Shown: positions 8,246 through 17,374, counted from the first letter of the stretch. The stretch: DNA of 64,000 nucleotides from JAAXVQ01 sp964604705 (GCA_964604705.1 CAZSAP010000016.1:8076-72075), one strand, 5' to 3'. The notes: generated by a model from the sequence alone, not told the origin. Translations and numbers: made by a program.

Positions 8246-9678
8246 TTTGGCCCTTTCCGGAAGCCCATAAGGTTCATCCAGTCGCTGAAATTGGCAATGC
8301 GGAGCAGTTGCATAATGGATAAATCGGTAAATATTTTTCGAATCACATACCAGGGACGGAAATAAAAGCGGCGGAAGGCTTTGGTCCGGTAGCGATCCAC
8401 CTCTTCACATGTAAGGGTGTCGGTGCACATGATGGAGTTACCGCCAAAGTTGTAATCCGACCATTTTTGGGCACGGATCCAGTTTTTGGCTTTCGCCTCT
8501 TCGCCCAATTCGGTTTTAGGGTAAGGGACGGCGCAGTAGCACTGCATGTAGTCCAACCCGAGTTCGAGCATGAAATCAATGGTGGCCTCGGCGGTTTCTT
8601 TGGTTTCACCCGGAAGCCCGAAGATGAAGTGACCCATGGTGGAGAGTTTGTGCCGTTTGCACACGGCCACGGCGTTGCGGACCTCGGCAATGGTTTGCTT
8701 TTTCTTGGCTCGATCCAAGATGGCCTGGCTGCCGGTCTCGACCCCGAGGCCAATTAAATAGCAGCCGGCGTTTTTCATGGCCGTGACCACCTCGTCGTCG
8801 ATGGTGCCGACCCGCGTGGTCGCCGCCCAGACAATGTTGAGCTTGGCGTCGATGATCGCCTGGCAGAGATCGAGCAAATACTTCTTGTCCATGGAAAAAA
8901 CTTCTTCCCAGAAAAGGAAATCGCGGATGCCGTATTTTTCAATGCACTCTTTGAGCTCCTCCATGACGTAGGGCAGGGAGTGCTTGCGGATTTTTTGTCC
9001 GTAATAGGTTTGCACAATGCAGTACGTGCATTGGTACGGACAGCCGCGTGCGGTGTTGATCAAGGTATAGACATGGTTGTTGTTGGGGAGGCGGTAACGG
9101 TTGTTTTTCAACAACGAGCGGTCCGCATGCGGCAGAGTGTCTAAGTTGGCCAGAAACGCACGTTCAGGCGTTTGTTGTATGCCCTGAGGTGTTTTAATCA
9201 GTAATCCGTGAATGGCGTTAAAGGTGGTTTTTTTGGCGTGCAACGCGGCCCCGAGCTCGCGGAAGGTTTCTTCGGGTTCGCCCATCATGGCAAAATCCAG
9301 AAAGGGATAGTTTGCCATAGCTTCTTTTTCCAACATGGTGAAATAGACGCCGAACGCCATGACCTGAATATGGGGGAATGTTTGCTTGATCTCCTTGGCC
9401 ACGCTCATGTCCGCATCAATGCTGGGAAATCCGGTGTTGATGACGACCCATTCGGGTTGGAAGGCACGAATATCATTGAGCAGGTCGGTCAAGGTAATGG
9501 TCTCAACGTTGCCGTCAACCAGCCGGACCTCACCCCAGGTCTTGGCCATGGCGCCTAGAATCGCCATGGAAATCGGGGGCCAAGCCGTTGCCCACGAGGA
9601 GGCTTTTTGCATGCAGCGCCCTTCGCGAATATATTGTTCCTGGCCGGCCAACGTAGGATTGAGTAAATAGGTTTTCAT
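8242..9678 (-). CDS. B12-binding-domain radical SAM protein
   Basis: 478 residues. Residues 1-145 resemble the Rossmann-like B12-binding domain found at the front of BchE/P-methylase-type enzymes, but I do not see the DxHxxG cobalamin ligand motif. The radical SAM core carries CxxxCxxC at C213, C217 and C220 (GCPYQCTYC), then LFWEEVFSMD, GVETGSQAILD and FIFGLPGETKE. The C-terminal 80 residues are basic and aromatic. Such proteins methylate or rearrange lipids, cofactors or sugars. Coupling to the GT2 gene suggests modification of a surface lipid or glycan. The substrate is unknown. Confidence 0.8.
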   Translation of the reverse strand: MKTYLLNPTLAGQEQYIREGRCMQKASSWATAWPPISMAILGAMAKTWGEVRLVDGNVETITLTDLLNDIRAFQPEWVVINTGFPSIDADMSVAKEIKQTFPHIQVMAFGVYFTMLEKEAMANYPFLDFAMMGEPEETFRELGAALHAKKTTFNAIHGLLIKTPQGIQQTPERAFLANLDTLPHADRSLLKNNRYRLPNNNHVYTLINTARGCPYQCTYCIVQTYYGQKIRKHSLPYVMEELKECIEKYGIRDFLFWEEVFSMDKKYLLDLCQAIIDAKLNIVWAATTRVGTIDDEVVTAMKNAGCYLIGLGVETGSQAILDRAKKKQTIAEVRNAVAVCKRHKLSTMGHFIFGLPGETKETAEATIDFMLELGLDYMQCYCAVPYPKTELGEEAKAKNWIRAQKWSDYNFGGNSIMCTDTLTCEEVDRYRTKAFRRFYFRPWYVIRKIFTDLSIMQLLRIANFSDWMNLMGFRKGPK

Positions 9679-9868
9679 GGGAAGCAGCCACCTTCACTAT
9701 GCGCACAGGCGCAGGGATGCACTCAACGCGTATATGGGTATTGGTCAAAATGAAACAGGAAAACAGTCAAACGGTTCACATCTTAGCAAACTTTAATCCT
9801 TCTGGAAAGCGCTATTCTGGTTTTGCCTTTAAGGCGCGTTACATGCCTTTTGGATGCCGGTTTGTCGC

Positions 9869-9897
9869 TTGACCCTGTGTCGAGAACATGGTATTGT
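9869..9897 (+). promoter_or_regulatory. Possible sigma-70 promoter for the 10,039-13,202 gene group
   Basis: TTGACC at 9869-9874, a 17-base spacer, then TATTGT at 9892-9897. It would give a leader of about 135 bases before the first start codon. It lies in the 360-base gap between the divergent radical SAM and flippase-like genes; nothing else clear was seen in that gap. Confidence 0.4.
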
Positions 9898-10038
9898 CGC
9901 CTTTATTTATACAAATATGTATTTTTGACTCGTTCGGAACCAAAGCCCGTCGGCCGCGGTCGAATCTCAACTGTGTACGTTCGACTTAGGCTACTGGGGA
10001 TTTGTTCCCGTTACCATGAGATTAAAGGAATTGTTGAC

Positions 10039-11067
10039 ATGAATGTTTTGCGTAAAAAACGATTTTGGCTCGGATTGCTGATTACCGGGGCTTTTTTGTA
10101 CATGGTGCTCCGACAGATCGACGGACAGGCCCTTGTGCAGGCGGTGGTTCAGGCCAATTATATGTGGTTGATTCCCGCGTTTATTGTTTATATCCTGGGA
10201 TATCTCATCCGGGCCTTGCGTTGGAAATTTTTGCTTAACACGGTCAAACCGTTGCCCTGGACAAGGTTGTTGCCTCCGTTGATTTTAGGGTTCACCGTGA
10301 ACAACATTCTTCCGGCGCGCGCGGGCGAGTTTGTCGGGGCGTATGTGGTAGGGAAGCGTGAAGGCATTTCGAAAACCGCCGCCTTTGCCACGGTGGTCAT
10401 GCAGCGCGTGTTTGATGGATTGGTCATGGTGCTTTTTGCCGTGATTGTGCTGTATTGTTTCAAGCTCCCCATGCATGTGGTGGGCGGCGAGAGCAAGTTT
10501 GTGGACATGGTCAACTTGGTGATCAAGGTTACGGCCAGTCTTTTTGTCTTGCTGTTTATTGTGTTGTTCATGATGATCACCTGGAAAGAACGCTTTCTCA
10601 AGGTGTTTGATAAGGTCGTTAAGCGCCTGCCGCGTGCCTTGGCGCCCCGAGTGGAGAAAGCCTCGCACTCGTTTATTGAAGGCTTGTCGGTGATGCGAAA
10701 CCGCCGAGACAGCCTCATGGCGTTTTTGCTCTCGCTGTTGGCTTGGATCGGAGAGAGCGCCGCGTATTATTTCGTGATGCGCGCCTTTGGTTTGGACTTG
10801 CCGGTTTACGTTGGGGTCATGCTCATGGCCGTCATCAACTTAGGGATCATGATTCCCTCCTCCCCGGGCTACATTGGCCCTTTTGAATTTTTCGGGGTCG
10901 GCACCTTGTTGTTGTTCGGCGTGGACAAGAGCGCTTCGCTGCCGTGCATTTTGGTGATTCACTCACTGGTATGGCTGCCCATCACGCTTTGGGGTTTTTA
11001 TTACATGTGGACCTTGAAACTTTCCCTGCAGGAATTTGAGACCCAGGCTGTTCAGAAAGAGGCGTGA
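10039..11067 (+). CDS. Flippase-like membrane protein, LPG-synthase transmembrane-domain family (PF03706 type)
   Basis: 342 residues from ATG 10039 (AAAGGA upstream). About eight hydrophobic segments. Family landmarks are LRWKFLL near residue 62, the NNILPARAGEF motif near residue 88, ATVVMQRVFDGL, and IPSSPGYIGPFEFF in the C-terminal third. The proteins share the membrane half of MprF (lysyl-phosphatidylglycerol synthase) without the aminoacyl-transferase part, and are often found in glycolipid clusters. A role in moving or assembling a lipid-linked glycan is inferred from the GT2 and oxidoreductase neighbours. Its stop overlaps the possible GTG start of the next gene. Confidence 0.8.
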   Translation: MNVLRKKRFWLGLLITGAFLYMVLRQIDGQALVQAVVQANYMWLIPAFIVYILGYLIRALRWKFLLNTVKPLPWTRLLPPLILGFTVNNILPARAGEFVGAYVVGKREGISKTAAFATVVMQRVFDGLVMVLFAVIVLYCFKLPMHVVGGESKFVDMVNLVIKVTASLFVLLFIVLFMMITWKERFLKVFDKVVKRLPRALAPRVEKASHSFIEGLSVMRNRRDSLMAFLLSLLAWIGESAAYYFVMRAFGLDLPVYVGVMLMAVINLGIMIPSSPGYIGPFEFFGVGTLLLFGVDKSASLPCILVIHSLVWLPITLWGFYYMWTLKLSLQEFETQAVQKEA

Positions 11068-11075
11068 GGGATACG

Positions 11076-12449
11076 ATGAAGATAGGTATTGTTGGCGCAG
11101 GACTGGCAGGACTCACCGCAGGCTTGGAACTGGCCCGTGCCGGGCACAAGGTCATTGTGTGCGAGCAGGCGGCGGAACCCGGCGGTTTGGCCGGAACCTT
11201 TCAGTACGCCGGGACGCGCTTGGAAGTGTTTTACCATCATTTTTTCACCACCGATTTGCAAACCGTCGCGCTCATTGAGGAGTTGGGGTTGCGTGAGAAG
11301 CTGCTCTGGCGCGAGACCCCCATGGGCATCTATCAAGACGGACGCTTGCTTAAATTTGCCTCGCCCATGGATCTGCTTAAGTTTACACCGCTCTCTTTCA
11401 TCAACCGCATTCGTTTTGGCGTGGTCATTTTGTATCTCGCAAAATTAAAGAACTGGAAAAAATACGAACAGGTCAAGGCCGAGGGCTGGATCCGACGCGC
11501 GTTTGGCGAGCAGGCTTGGGAAAAAGTCTGGGGTCCGCTTATGCATGGCAAGTTCGGGGAGCGCGCCTCGGAGATTGGCCTGCCCTGGTTTTATTCCCGC
11601 GTGCATACGCGCGCCGGGAGCCGAGCTCAGGGCATGACCAAGGAAAGCTTGGGGTATTTGGAAGGAAGCTTCCAGGAGCTGCATTCGGCCTTGGTCAAGG
11701 CCATCCAAGCCTTGGGTGGAGAGGTTCGTTGCAAGGAGAGCGTGAAGAGCATTCTCACGAAAGACCAAACCGTGATCGGCTGGCGCACCCAGCGCAAGCA
11801 GGAAACCTTGGATGCGGTCTTGGCCACCCCGGCCCCGCCAGCGTTGTGGCCGTTGCTTCCCAAAGGGTTAAAAGGCGATTATTGGGAGCGTTTGCGCGGG
11901 GTTGAGTATCTGGGCAATGTCTGTGCGGTTCTGACGCTGAAGCGTTCGCTTTCGCCCATCTACTGGATGAACATTCCCGATGTGAAGAGTCCCTTCATTG
12001 CGGTGATTGAACATACGAACTTTGTCTCACCGGAACACTACGGCGGAAAACGGGTCATGTACCTTTCGTCGTATTTGCCCGTAGATCATCCGCGGTACCA
12101 AAAGAGCGATAAGGATCTGTTGCAAGAGTACTATGCGTACCTGAAAAAAGTGATTCCGGATTTCCAACCTTCGGATGTGGTGGAGGCCAAGGTATTTCAT
12201 GCGCCGTACGCACAGCCGGTGGTACGGGCCGGATACGGCGATCGCTTGGTCAGCACGACATCTCCGATTGAAGGGCTTTTTCTGGCGAACATGGCGCAGA
12301 TTTATCCCGAGGATCGCGGCATGAGCTACAGCATTCGGCTGGGCCAAGAGGCCGCTCAGGTTATGGTCGCCTCGCCGGTGGCCGCACGCTGTCAAGCCAA
12401 GCCCGAGAAGACGGTCAAACGAGTCACGCGAAAAAAGCGCGGCAAGTAA
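11076..12449 (+). CDS. FAD-dependent oxidoreductase, amine-oxidase/protoporphyrinogen-oxidase fold
   Basis: 457 residues from ATG 11076; a GTG at 11064 is in frame but the GAGGG at 11066-11070 favours the ATG. GxGxxG of the FAD-binding Rossmann fold is at residues 7-12 (VGAGLAG), followed by EQAAEPGGLAGTF. The C-terminal FAD contact region is LFLANMAQIYPEDRGMSYSIRLG. The protein ends in a basic tail (KRVTRKKRGK). Related proteins sit beside glycosyltransferases and are thought to act on sugars or polyprenols, in the manner of UDP-galactopyranose mutase relatives or desaturases. The substrate cannot be read from sequence. Confidence 0.75.
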   Translation: MKIGIVGAGLAGLTAGLELARAGHKVIVCEQAAEPGGLAGTFQYAGTRLEVFYHHFFTTDLQTVALIEELGLREKLLWRETPMGIYQDGRLLKFASPMDLLKFTPLSFINRIRFGVVILYLAKLKNWKKYEQVKAEGWIRRAFGEQAWEKVWGPLMHGKFGERASEIGLPWFYSRVHTRAGSRAQGMTKESLGYLEGSFQELHSALVKAIQALGGEVRCKESVKSILTKDQTVIGWRTQRKQETLDAVLATPAPPALWPLLPKGLKGDYWERLRGVEYLGNVCAVLTLKRSLSPIYWMNIPDVKSPFIAVIEHTNFVSPEHYGGKRVMYLSSYLPVDHPRYQKSDKDLLQEYYAYLKKVIPDFQPSDVVEAKVFHAPYAQPVVRAGYGDRLVSTTSPIEGLFLANMAQIYPEDRGMSYSIRLGQEAAQVMVASPVAARCQAKPEKTVKRVTRKKRGK

Positions 12450-12503
12450 TTTCGAGTCTCGAAGTTTTGAGAGACCATTCTGTTGGAAGAGGATTTGAGT
12501 CCC

Positions 12504-13202
12504 ATGAGCAAGCTTAACATATCTGTGTTTTATCCGACGTACAACGAAGAAGCCAACATTGAAACCCTGGTGACGCGTACGGTCGAGACGCTCAAGCAGG
12601 TGGCCGGTACATGGGAAATTATCATTGTCGACGATGGCTCCAAGGATCGCACCCCGGACGTGGCGAAGGCCTTGGTTAAAAAATTCCCGGGTGTGCGGCA
12701 CGTGCGGCATGAAAAGAACCGGGGCTATGGCGGCGCGGTCAAGACCGGGTTGCAGGAAGCCAAGCTGGATTGGATTTTTTTTACCGATGGCGATGGTCAG
12801 TTTGACATTAAGGAATTGGCGCTGTTGATCCCGGCTGCGGAGAACGCCGATATGGTCGCGGGTTATCGCATTGACCGGAAGGATCCGCTGCCGCGCAAGC
12901 TCAATGCGTTTGCCTGGGGCACGCTGGTGCGCACGCTGTTTGGGCTGCACGGCAAGGTGCGGGACATTGATTGTGCGTTTAAACTGTTCCGCCGCCGCGT
13001 GGTGGACAACTGCGAGTTCAAAGCCGAGGGTGCGATGATTTCCACGGAGTTGTTGGTGCGGGCCAAAAAAATGGGTTACCGGTTTACGGAAGTAGGCGTA
13101 CATCATTACCCGCGCGTGGCCGGCAAGCAGACCGGTGCCAATCCGAAAGTGATTTTGCGCGCGTTCAAAGAACTGTTTAAACTTTACGGGCAGTTGCGCT
13201 AG
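12504..13202 (+). CDS. GT2 family glycosyltransferase, DPM1-like
   Basis: 232 residues from ATG 12504; an in-frame TTG at 12483 is less likely. It is a compact GT-A domain without membrane segments: ISVFYPTYNEEANIE, IVDDGSKD, KNRGYGGAVKTG, and DGD at residues 95-97 for metal/nucleotide-sugar. DIDCAFKLFRR is typical of polyprenyl-phosphate glycosyltransferases. It is the third gene of a plus-strand unit with the flippase-like protein and FAD enzyme, which supports a shared lipid-linked glycan pathway. Confidence 0.8.
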   Translation: MSKLNISVFYPTYNEEANIETLVTRTVETLKQVAGTWEIIIVDDGSKDRTPDVAKALVKKFPGVRHVRHEKNRGYGGAVKTGLQEAKLDWIFFTDGDGQFDIKELALLIPAAENADMVAGYRIDRKDPLPRKLNAFAWGTLVRTLFGLHGKVRDIDCAFKLFRRRVVDNCEFKAEGAMISTELLVRAKKMGYRFTEVGVHHYPRVAGKQTGANPKVILRAFKELFKLYGQLR

Positions 13203-13233
13203 AATAGTGCAATACTAAAAGAATTCAGCCGAT

Positions 13234-13350
13234 CGGGCATCTAGGTATGGCTGCGAAAGACGCTCGCCTCGGAGAGGCTTGCTCCGCATCGGAAATCCTC
13301 TAGTGATAAGGATTTCCTCTGAGGCGTTCTCGCTCACACCTAAATGCCCG
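13234..13350 (+). repeat. Structured intergenic repeat, copy 1
   Basis: 117 bases closed by an outer stem (CGGGCATCTAGGT against ACCTAAATGCCCG, one mismatch). Inside are two hairpins: GCCTC-GGA-GAGGC, and GGAAATCC/GGATTTCC with an 11-base loop. Copy 2 at 15,271-15,384 has the same two hairpins in reverse orientation but a different, still complementary, outer stem. Confidence 0.7.
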
Positions 13351-13430
13351 TAGGATAGTAAACTTGTTCAGTATTCACTAGGTAGAGGCAGTGCGTAGGA
13401 GCAGCTCCATCAGAGGTGGGTCGGCCAAGC

Positions 13431-14417
13431 ATGAACCTAAGACATGGGACCAACAAAGGACTTGGAATTCTGCTGCTCGCATGTGCATGTGGGTGGGGAT
13501 CCGCAGCTTGGAGCGCAGGGCCCGGAACCACCGGGGCCGATGTTCTGAAAGTCAGCCTGGGCGCACGCCCCAATGCCCTGGGCGGCGCGTACAGCGCCGT
13601 GGACCCGGACGCGCAAAGTGTGCTCTACAATCCTGCGGCATTATCCAGCATCTCCAGTCCGGATTTTGTATTTCAACATTATGCCGCCTATGAAGAAGTC
13701 GCGTACGAACTGGTGGGTTGGGCCCAACCGGTGGAAGAGATGGGCACGTGGGGGGGCGCGTTGTTGTGGCGCCATATGCCCACCATCGACAACCCGGGAG
13801 CGCCCGATGCGCCGGTGGCGGCCAATGATTTGGTTTTCACCTTGGGGGCGGCACGTCCTTGGAAAGAATGGATCTCCGACGTACCGGCAAGTCTGGATCG
13901 CTTGTCGGCCGGCGGAGCCGTGAAAATCATCTACGGAAGTTTGCGTGAAGCGCACAGCGTGAGCATTGCCGCGGATCTGGGTGTGACGTGGGCCGCGCCC
14001 GACGCTTGGAAACTTCCGGTAACGGTGGCGGCCGGTGTGCAAAACGCGGGTGCGCCCGTACGGTATTTGGAACAGGCCGATCCGCTTCCGCTTAACGGTC
14101 GCTTGGGCGCGAGTCTGCGTCCTTGGAATTCGCCACGACATAAACTTTTGCTTACCTCGGATTTTATCCTACCCATGGACAACACCCCGAAAACGCTTGT
14201 GGGTATGGAATACACGCTGGCCGATATTCTTTCGTTTCGCGCCGGGTATCGTTTTGAAAATGCCGAGAACATCAACGGTCCGTCCGCGGGGATCGGTGTG
14301 GCTTTTGCGGCCGGGAACATGAAGCTGCGCTTGGACTATGCGTACCGGCTCACGCTTTGGAAAGCGTACGAGACCGTGGACAACAATCATTTTATTTCTC
14401 TGGGTGCCCGTTTCTAA
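13431..14417 (+). CDS. PorV/PorQ-like outer-membrane barrel protein
   Basis: 328 residues from ATG 13431 (GAGGTGGG upstream; an in-frame GTG at 13416 is unlikely). A signal peptide ends near AAWSA. The mature start has the PorV/PorQ signature: FLKVSLGARPNALGG-type sequence (here LKVSLGARPNALGGAYSA) followed by SVLYNPAAL. Later NAGAPVRYLEQADPLPLNGRLG matches the strand region seen in the other two paralogues of this window. It ends SLGARF with terminal Phe. FadL-superfamily barrels of this kind shuttle or anchor secreted proteins in T9SS bacteria; here no secretion partner is visible nearby. It is translationally coupled to menG (TAATG). Confidence 0.75.
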   Translation: MNLRHGTNKGLGILLLACACGWGSAAWSAGPGTTGADVLKVSLGARPNALGGAYSAVDPDAQSVLYNPAALSSISSPDFVFQHYAAYEEVAYELVGWAQPVEEMGTWGGALLWRHMPTIDNPGAPDAPVAANDLVFTLGAARPWKEWISDVPASLDRLSAGGAVKIIYGSLREAHSVSIAADLGVTWAAPDAWKLPVTVAAGVQNAGAPVRYLEQADPLPLNGRLGASLRPWNSPRHKLLLTSDFILPMDNTPKTLVGMEYTLADILSFRAGYRFENAENINGPSAGIGVAFAAGNMKLRLDYAYRLTLWKAYETVDNNHFISLGARF

Positions 14418-15175
14418 TGGCCCGCTCGATTTCCAAAAACCGACTCGTCCGCAGCATTTTTACCCAACTCGCCCCGGCCTACGATTATCTGGATTCGGTT
14501 TTGACCTGGAAAAAAGGAACGCAGTGGAGGAAGAAAGCCATTGCCGTCGCAAACATGTCCGCTCCGCGTCGCGTGTTGGATGCGTGCTCGGGCACGGGTT
14601 TGTTGACCGCCGAGCTCGCCCAGACCTACGGGCCCAAGACACATATCATTGCCATAGACTTTTGTCCGGCCATGGCCAACCTGGCAAGGCAGCGGCTGAA
14701 GGATCTCAATCTCCAGCGGCGGGTGGAAGTAAAGGTGGAGAATGTTGAGATCATGCCGTTTCCGGATGAATTTTTCGATGTGGCGTATGTGGCTTTGGGG
14801 ATGAGGTTTGTTTCCGATGTAAAAGTTGCGGTGCGTGAATTGCACCGGGTTTTAAAACCGGGCGGAAAGCTGATTGTTCTAGAGTTGTCGCAACCACCCG
14901 GAGGCCTGCGTCGCCGTTGGGTGCATTGGGTGCGGGAAAAGTATATGATTTTTTGGGAAAAGTGGGTGCATAAGATCTCACCCATTTTGCTTTATCCCCT
15001 GCATGATTCGCTGCATCATTATCCGGATCCAGACAAACTTATGCGTCGCTTGATTCGAGTGGGCTTTGAACAAGTCAGCTACAAGTATTTAAACGGCGGC
15101 TTGGCCACCTTGCATCAAGGCACCAAGTTTTTTGTTCAGACCGCTGAGGAACCTGAACCAGCTCCGGTGGAATGA
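14417..15175 (+). CDS. menG: Demethylmenaquinone/ubiquinone-type methyltransferase
   Basis: 252 residues, starting at the ATG that overlaps the preceding stop (TAATG). The UbiE/MenG signature is present: YDYLDSVLTWKKGTQWR near residue 22, SAM-binding LDACSGTGLLT at residues 54-64, DFCPAMANLA, and the GMRFVSDVKVAVRELHRVLKPGGK block. The enzyme would methylate demethylmenaquinone in quinone synthesis. The C-terminal 15 residues are acidic and Pro-rich, an unusual addition. Coupling to an outer-membrane barrel gene is odd for a quinone enzyme, so a related small-molecule methyltransferase is possible. Confidence 0.75.
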   Translation: MARSISKNRLVRSIFTQLAPAYDYLDSVLTWKKGTQWRKKAIAVANMSAPRRVLDACSGTGLLTAELAQTYGPKTHIIAIDFCPAMANLARQRLKDLNLQRRVEVKVENVEIMPFPDEFFDVAYVALGMRFVSDVKVAVRELHRVLKPGGKLIVLELSQPPGGLRRRWVHWVREKYMIFWEKWVHKISPILLYPLHDSLHHYPDPDKLMRRLIRVGFEQVSYKYLNGGLATLHQGTKFFVQTAEEPEPAPVE

Positions 15176-15270
15176 AAATCGTATAGTATATTGAAATTTT
15201 TTTTATGAAAAAGCTCACGAAAGAAACCAACCATCAAATAATTCATAAAAGCAATTATTTAGGTACAGAT

Positions 15271-15384
15271 AAGCCCTAGAAAGTCAGGTGAGAAAGCATA
15301 GAGGAAATCCGCTTCCGGGAGGATTTCCGATCTGAGCGCGCCTCTCTGAGGCAAGCGTCTTTCGATCCTGACTTTCTAGGGCTT
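15271..15384 (-). repeat. Structured intergenic repeat, copy 2 (inverted relative to copy 1)
   Basis: A perfect 18-bp outer stem (15271-15288 with 15367-15384) encloses the same two hairpins as copy 1: GGAAATCC/GGATTTCC and GCCTC-TCT-GAGGC. It lies between convergent menG and the aldolase/dehydrogenase gene and may also stop transcription (TTTTGTAT follows). The rest of the 228-base gap shows nothing else convincing. Confidence 0.7.
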
Positions 15385-15403
15385 TTGTATAAAGTGAAGA
15401 TGT

Positions 15404-17374
15404 CTAAATTACCCGGTCATTGCCGCCGTCAATCGGTACTTGAGCCCCGGTGGTCTTAGCAAAGGCCTGACCTGCCAGTGCGCAGGCCAAGCGGGCCACA
15501 TCGGCCGAGGTGATTTCCACCTTCATCAAATTATTTGTTTTATATTCCTGTACCGACATACCGTAGTGTTTGGCTCGTTGTTCCAAGACCTCGGACGTCC
15601 ATAGCTTCGTATCAAAGACCGCATTGGGGTGAAGGGTGTTTACGCGGATTCCATCGCCGGCGAGCTCCAATGCGGCCACGCGTGCCAGCTGCGTAAGCCC
15701 GGCCTTGGCTACGGAGTAAGCCGAGGCCCCGGGACCGGGTGCGGGCACATTCTTGGAAGCCACGAACACAACGGCCGGGTCGCAGCCGTATTTTAAAAAT
15801 GGAATGCAGAGCTGAAGCAGTTGCTGATGGCTGGTCAGATTAAGCCGCAAGCTTTTATCCCAGGCGGAAGCGTCCATAGCTTCAATGGCCTGACTGGGAG
15901 GGAAGATTCCGGCATTGCTCACCACAATGTCCAAACCGCCAAAGCGACGGACCGTGGTGTGCACGGCTTCGGTCAACTTGGCCGTATCCGTTACATCGCA
16001 CACGAGTTCTAAAATTTCCGGGCGATTAAACGTACCCACCAATTCCGGGGCTATGTCCAACGCGGCCACCACGGCGCCTTGGGCCCAGAGGGCCTCAACG
16101 CAGGCGCGTCCGATCCCGTGGGCTGCACCCGTGACCAGGGCGATTTTTCCCTGAAACTCGGGTATGTTGGTCGAGGTTTTGAGTTTTGCCTGTTCCAATT
16201 CCCAATACTCCATATCAAACGCATCTTTTTCCGTAACCGGCGCCCATCCGCCCAAGGTTTCGGCAGCCAGAATGGCCGGCAACGTGTGTGCGAGGATATC
16301 CGATAAGATTTTGGTTTCTTTCACCGAGCGACCCAAGCTCACCACACCGCGTCCACGCCAAACGCCCCAGGCAGGGGCGGGATTGAGCGGACGCAGGCCA
16401 GGACAGGCATGGCGTGCAAAGTACGCTTGGTAAGCAGCGGTGTAGTCCTTAACCGCAGGCTTAAAATCAGAATCCAAAATTACCGGGACACGCTTGGTGC
16501 GAATGACGTGATCGGGCGTGAGCGGCCCGCGCTGACTGATGTTGGCCAGTTGAGGGTGATTGGAAAAATCAAGCGCCAGGGCATCGGTATCCCAGCGAAC
16601 CAGCCTGGGTGTTCCACTGGCCAGCGAAACCACCTGACGCAAATGCGCCAGATCCGTTAAAGGGGTACTGGGGAGTTTGGAAACAGGAGACGCATAGGGG
16701 GCATGGTGCTTGAGGTACTCCTCGGCCCGTGTCACAAACTCGAGCATGCGCTCATAGCTTTCCCGAGCATTGTTGGAAAAAGTGAAGACCCCGTGATTTA
16801 GGAGAATCATGCCATCCCATTGGGACCAATCGGCAGATTGGGTCAGCTCATGAATTTTTTTGGCGAGGATAAAGCCAGGCATGATGTAAGGGACAATTAA
16901 AACACGCGGTCCGTATAACTCCCGAATCATACGTTCGCCCTGGGGTGTGTTGGTGAGGGTCACTATGGCATCGGCGTGCGTATGATCCACGAAGGTGTAG
17001 GGAATCAAGGCGTGCAAAATGGCTTCTACAGAAGGTGCGGCCATACCAGGATCGGGCATGGCCGAGCGCTGGAGACGAACCATATCCGTATCACTCAGGG
17101 CATCAAGCTGGACGGCTTTCTTTAAAGGGGCCAGTCGCACCGGAACCAGTCCCTGCGGCTCCAAGGTTGCCAAGTCCCAGCCGCTGCCTTTGACATACAG
17201 ACATTCCTCGGGCTCTCCCAGGAGCGACGTGCGCATGGCTTTAACCGAAGTATTGCCTCCGCCGTGCAGGACTAAAGATGTTTCCTTACCCAAGAGTCGG
17301 GAGGTATATACCCGCAAAGCAACCGGATCATGGGTACACACACGTGCATCAGCGTCATTCCAAGAACTTTTCAT
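15404..17374 (-). CDS. Bifunctional class II aldolase / short-chain dehydrogenase
   Basis: 656 residues in two enzymes. The N-terminal class II aldolase domain (about 1-270) has HGGGNTSVK, the metal-binding HTH at residues 131-133 and a later HG at 194-195 (LLNHGVF). The C-terminal SDR domain (about 408-656) has TGAAHGIG at 415-422, NAGI, and catalytic YSVAK at 553-557, and ends with PIDGG. Length and order match the bifunctional aldolase/SDR family that includes rhamnulose-1-phosphate aldolase/lactaldehyde dehydrogenase fusions. It probably cleaves a keto-sugar phosphate and reduces or oxidises the aldehyde. No sugar transporter or kinase is nearby, so the substrate is open. Confidence 0.85.
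   Translation of the reverse strand: MKSSWNDADARVCTHDPVALRVYTSRLLGKETSLVLHGGGNTSVKAMRTSLLGEPEECLYVKGSGWDLATLEPQGLVPVRLAPLKKAVQLDALSDTDMVRLQRSAMPDPGMAAPSVEAILHALIPYTFVDHTHADAIVTLTNTPQGERMIRELYGPRVLIVPYIMPGFILAKKIHELTQSADWSQWDGMILLNHGVFTFSNNARESYERMLEFVTRAEEYLKHHAPYASPVSKLPSTPLTDLAHLRQVVSLASGTPRLVRWDTDALALDFSNHPQLANISQRGPLTPDHVIRTKRVPVILDSDFKPAVKDYTAAYQAYFARHACPGLRPLNPAPAWGVWRGRGVVSLGRSVKETKILSDILAHTLPAILAAETLGGWAPVTEKDAFDMEYWELEQAKLKTSTNIPEFQGKIALVTGAAHGIGRACVEALWAQGAVVAALDIAPELVGTFNRPEILELVCDVTDTAKLTEAVHTTVRRFGGLDIVVSNAGIFPPSQAIEAMDASAWDKSLRLNLTSHQQLLQLCIPFLKYGCDPAVVFVASKNVPAPGPGASAYSVAKAGLTQLARVAALELAGDGIRVNTLHPNAVFDTKLWTSEVLEQRAKHYGMSVQEYKTNNLMKVEITSADVARLACALAGQAFAKTTGAQVPIDGGNDRVI

Noticed and set aside
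12027..13106. A 359-codon open frame on the minus strand
   Set aside because: It lies across two well-supported plus-strand genes (FAD enzyme and GT2) and is a shadow of their codon bias.
15206..15280. A 23-codon peptide starting MKKLTK before repeat copy 2
   Set aside because: It is too short, has no clear ribosome site and runs into the outer stem of the repeat.
13234..15384. Composite transposon formed by the two inverted repeats
   Set aside because: There is no transposase between or beside them, no visible target duplication, and the outer arms differ between copies, unlike terminal inverted repeats of one element.
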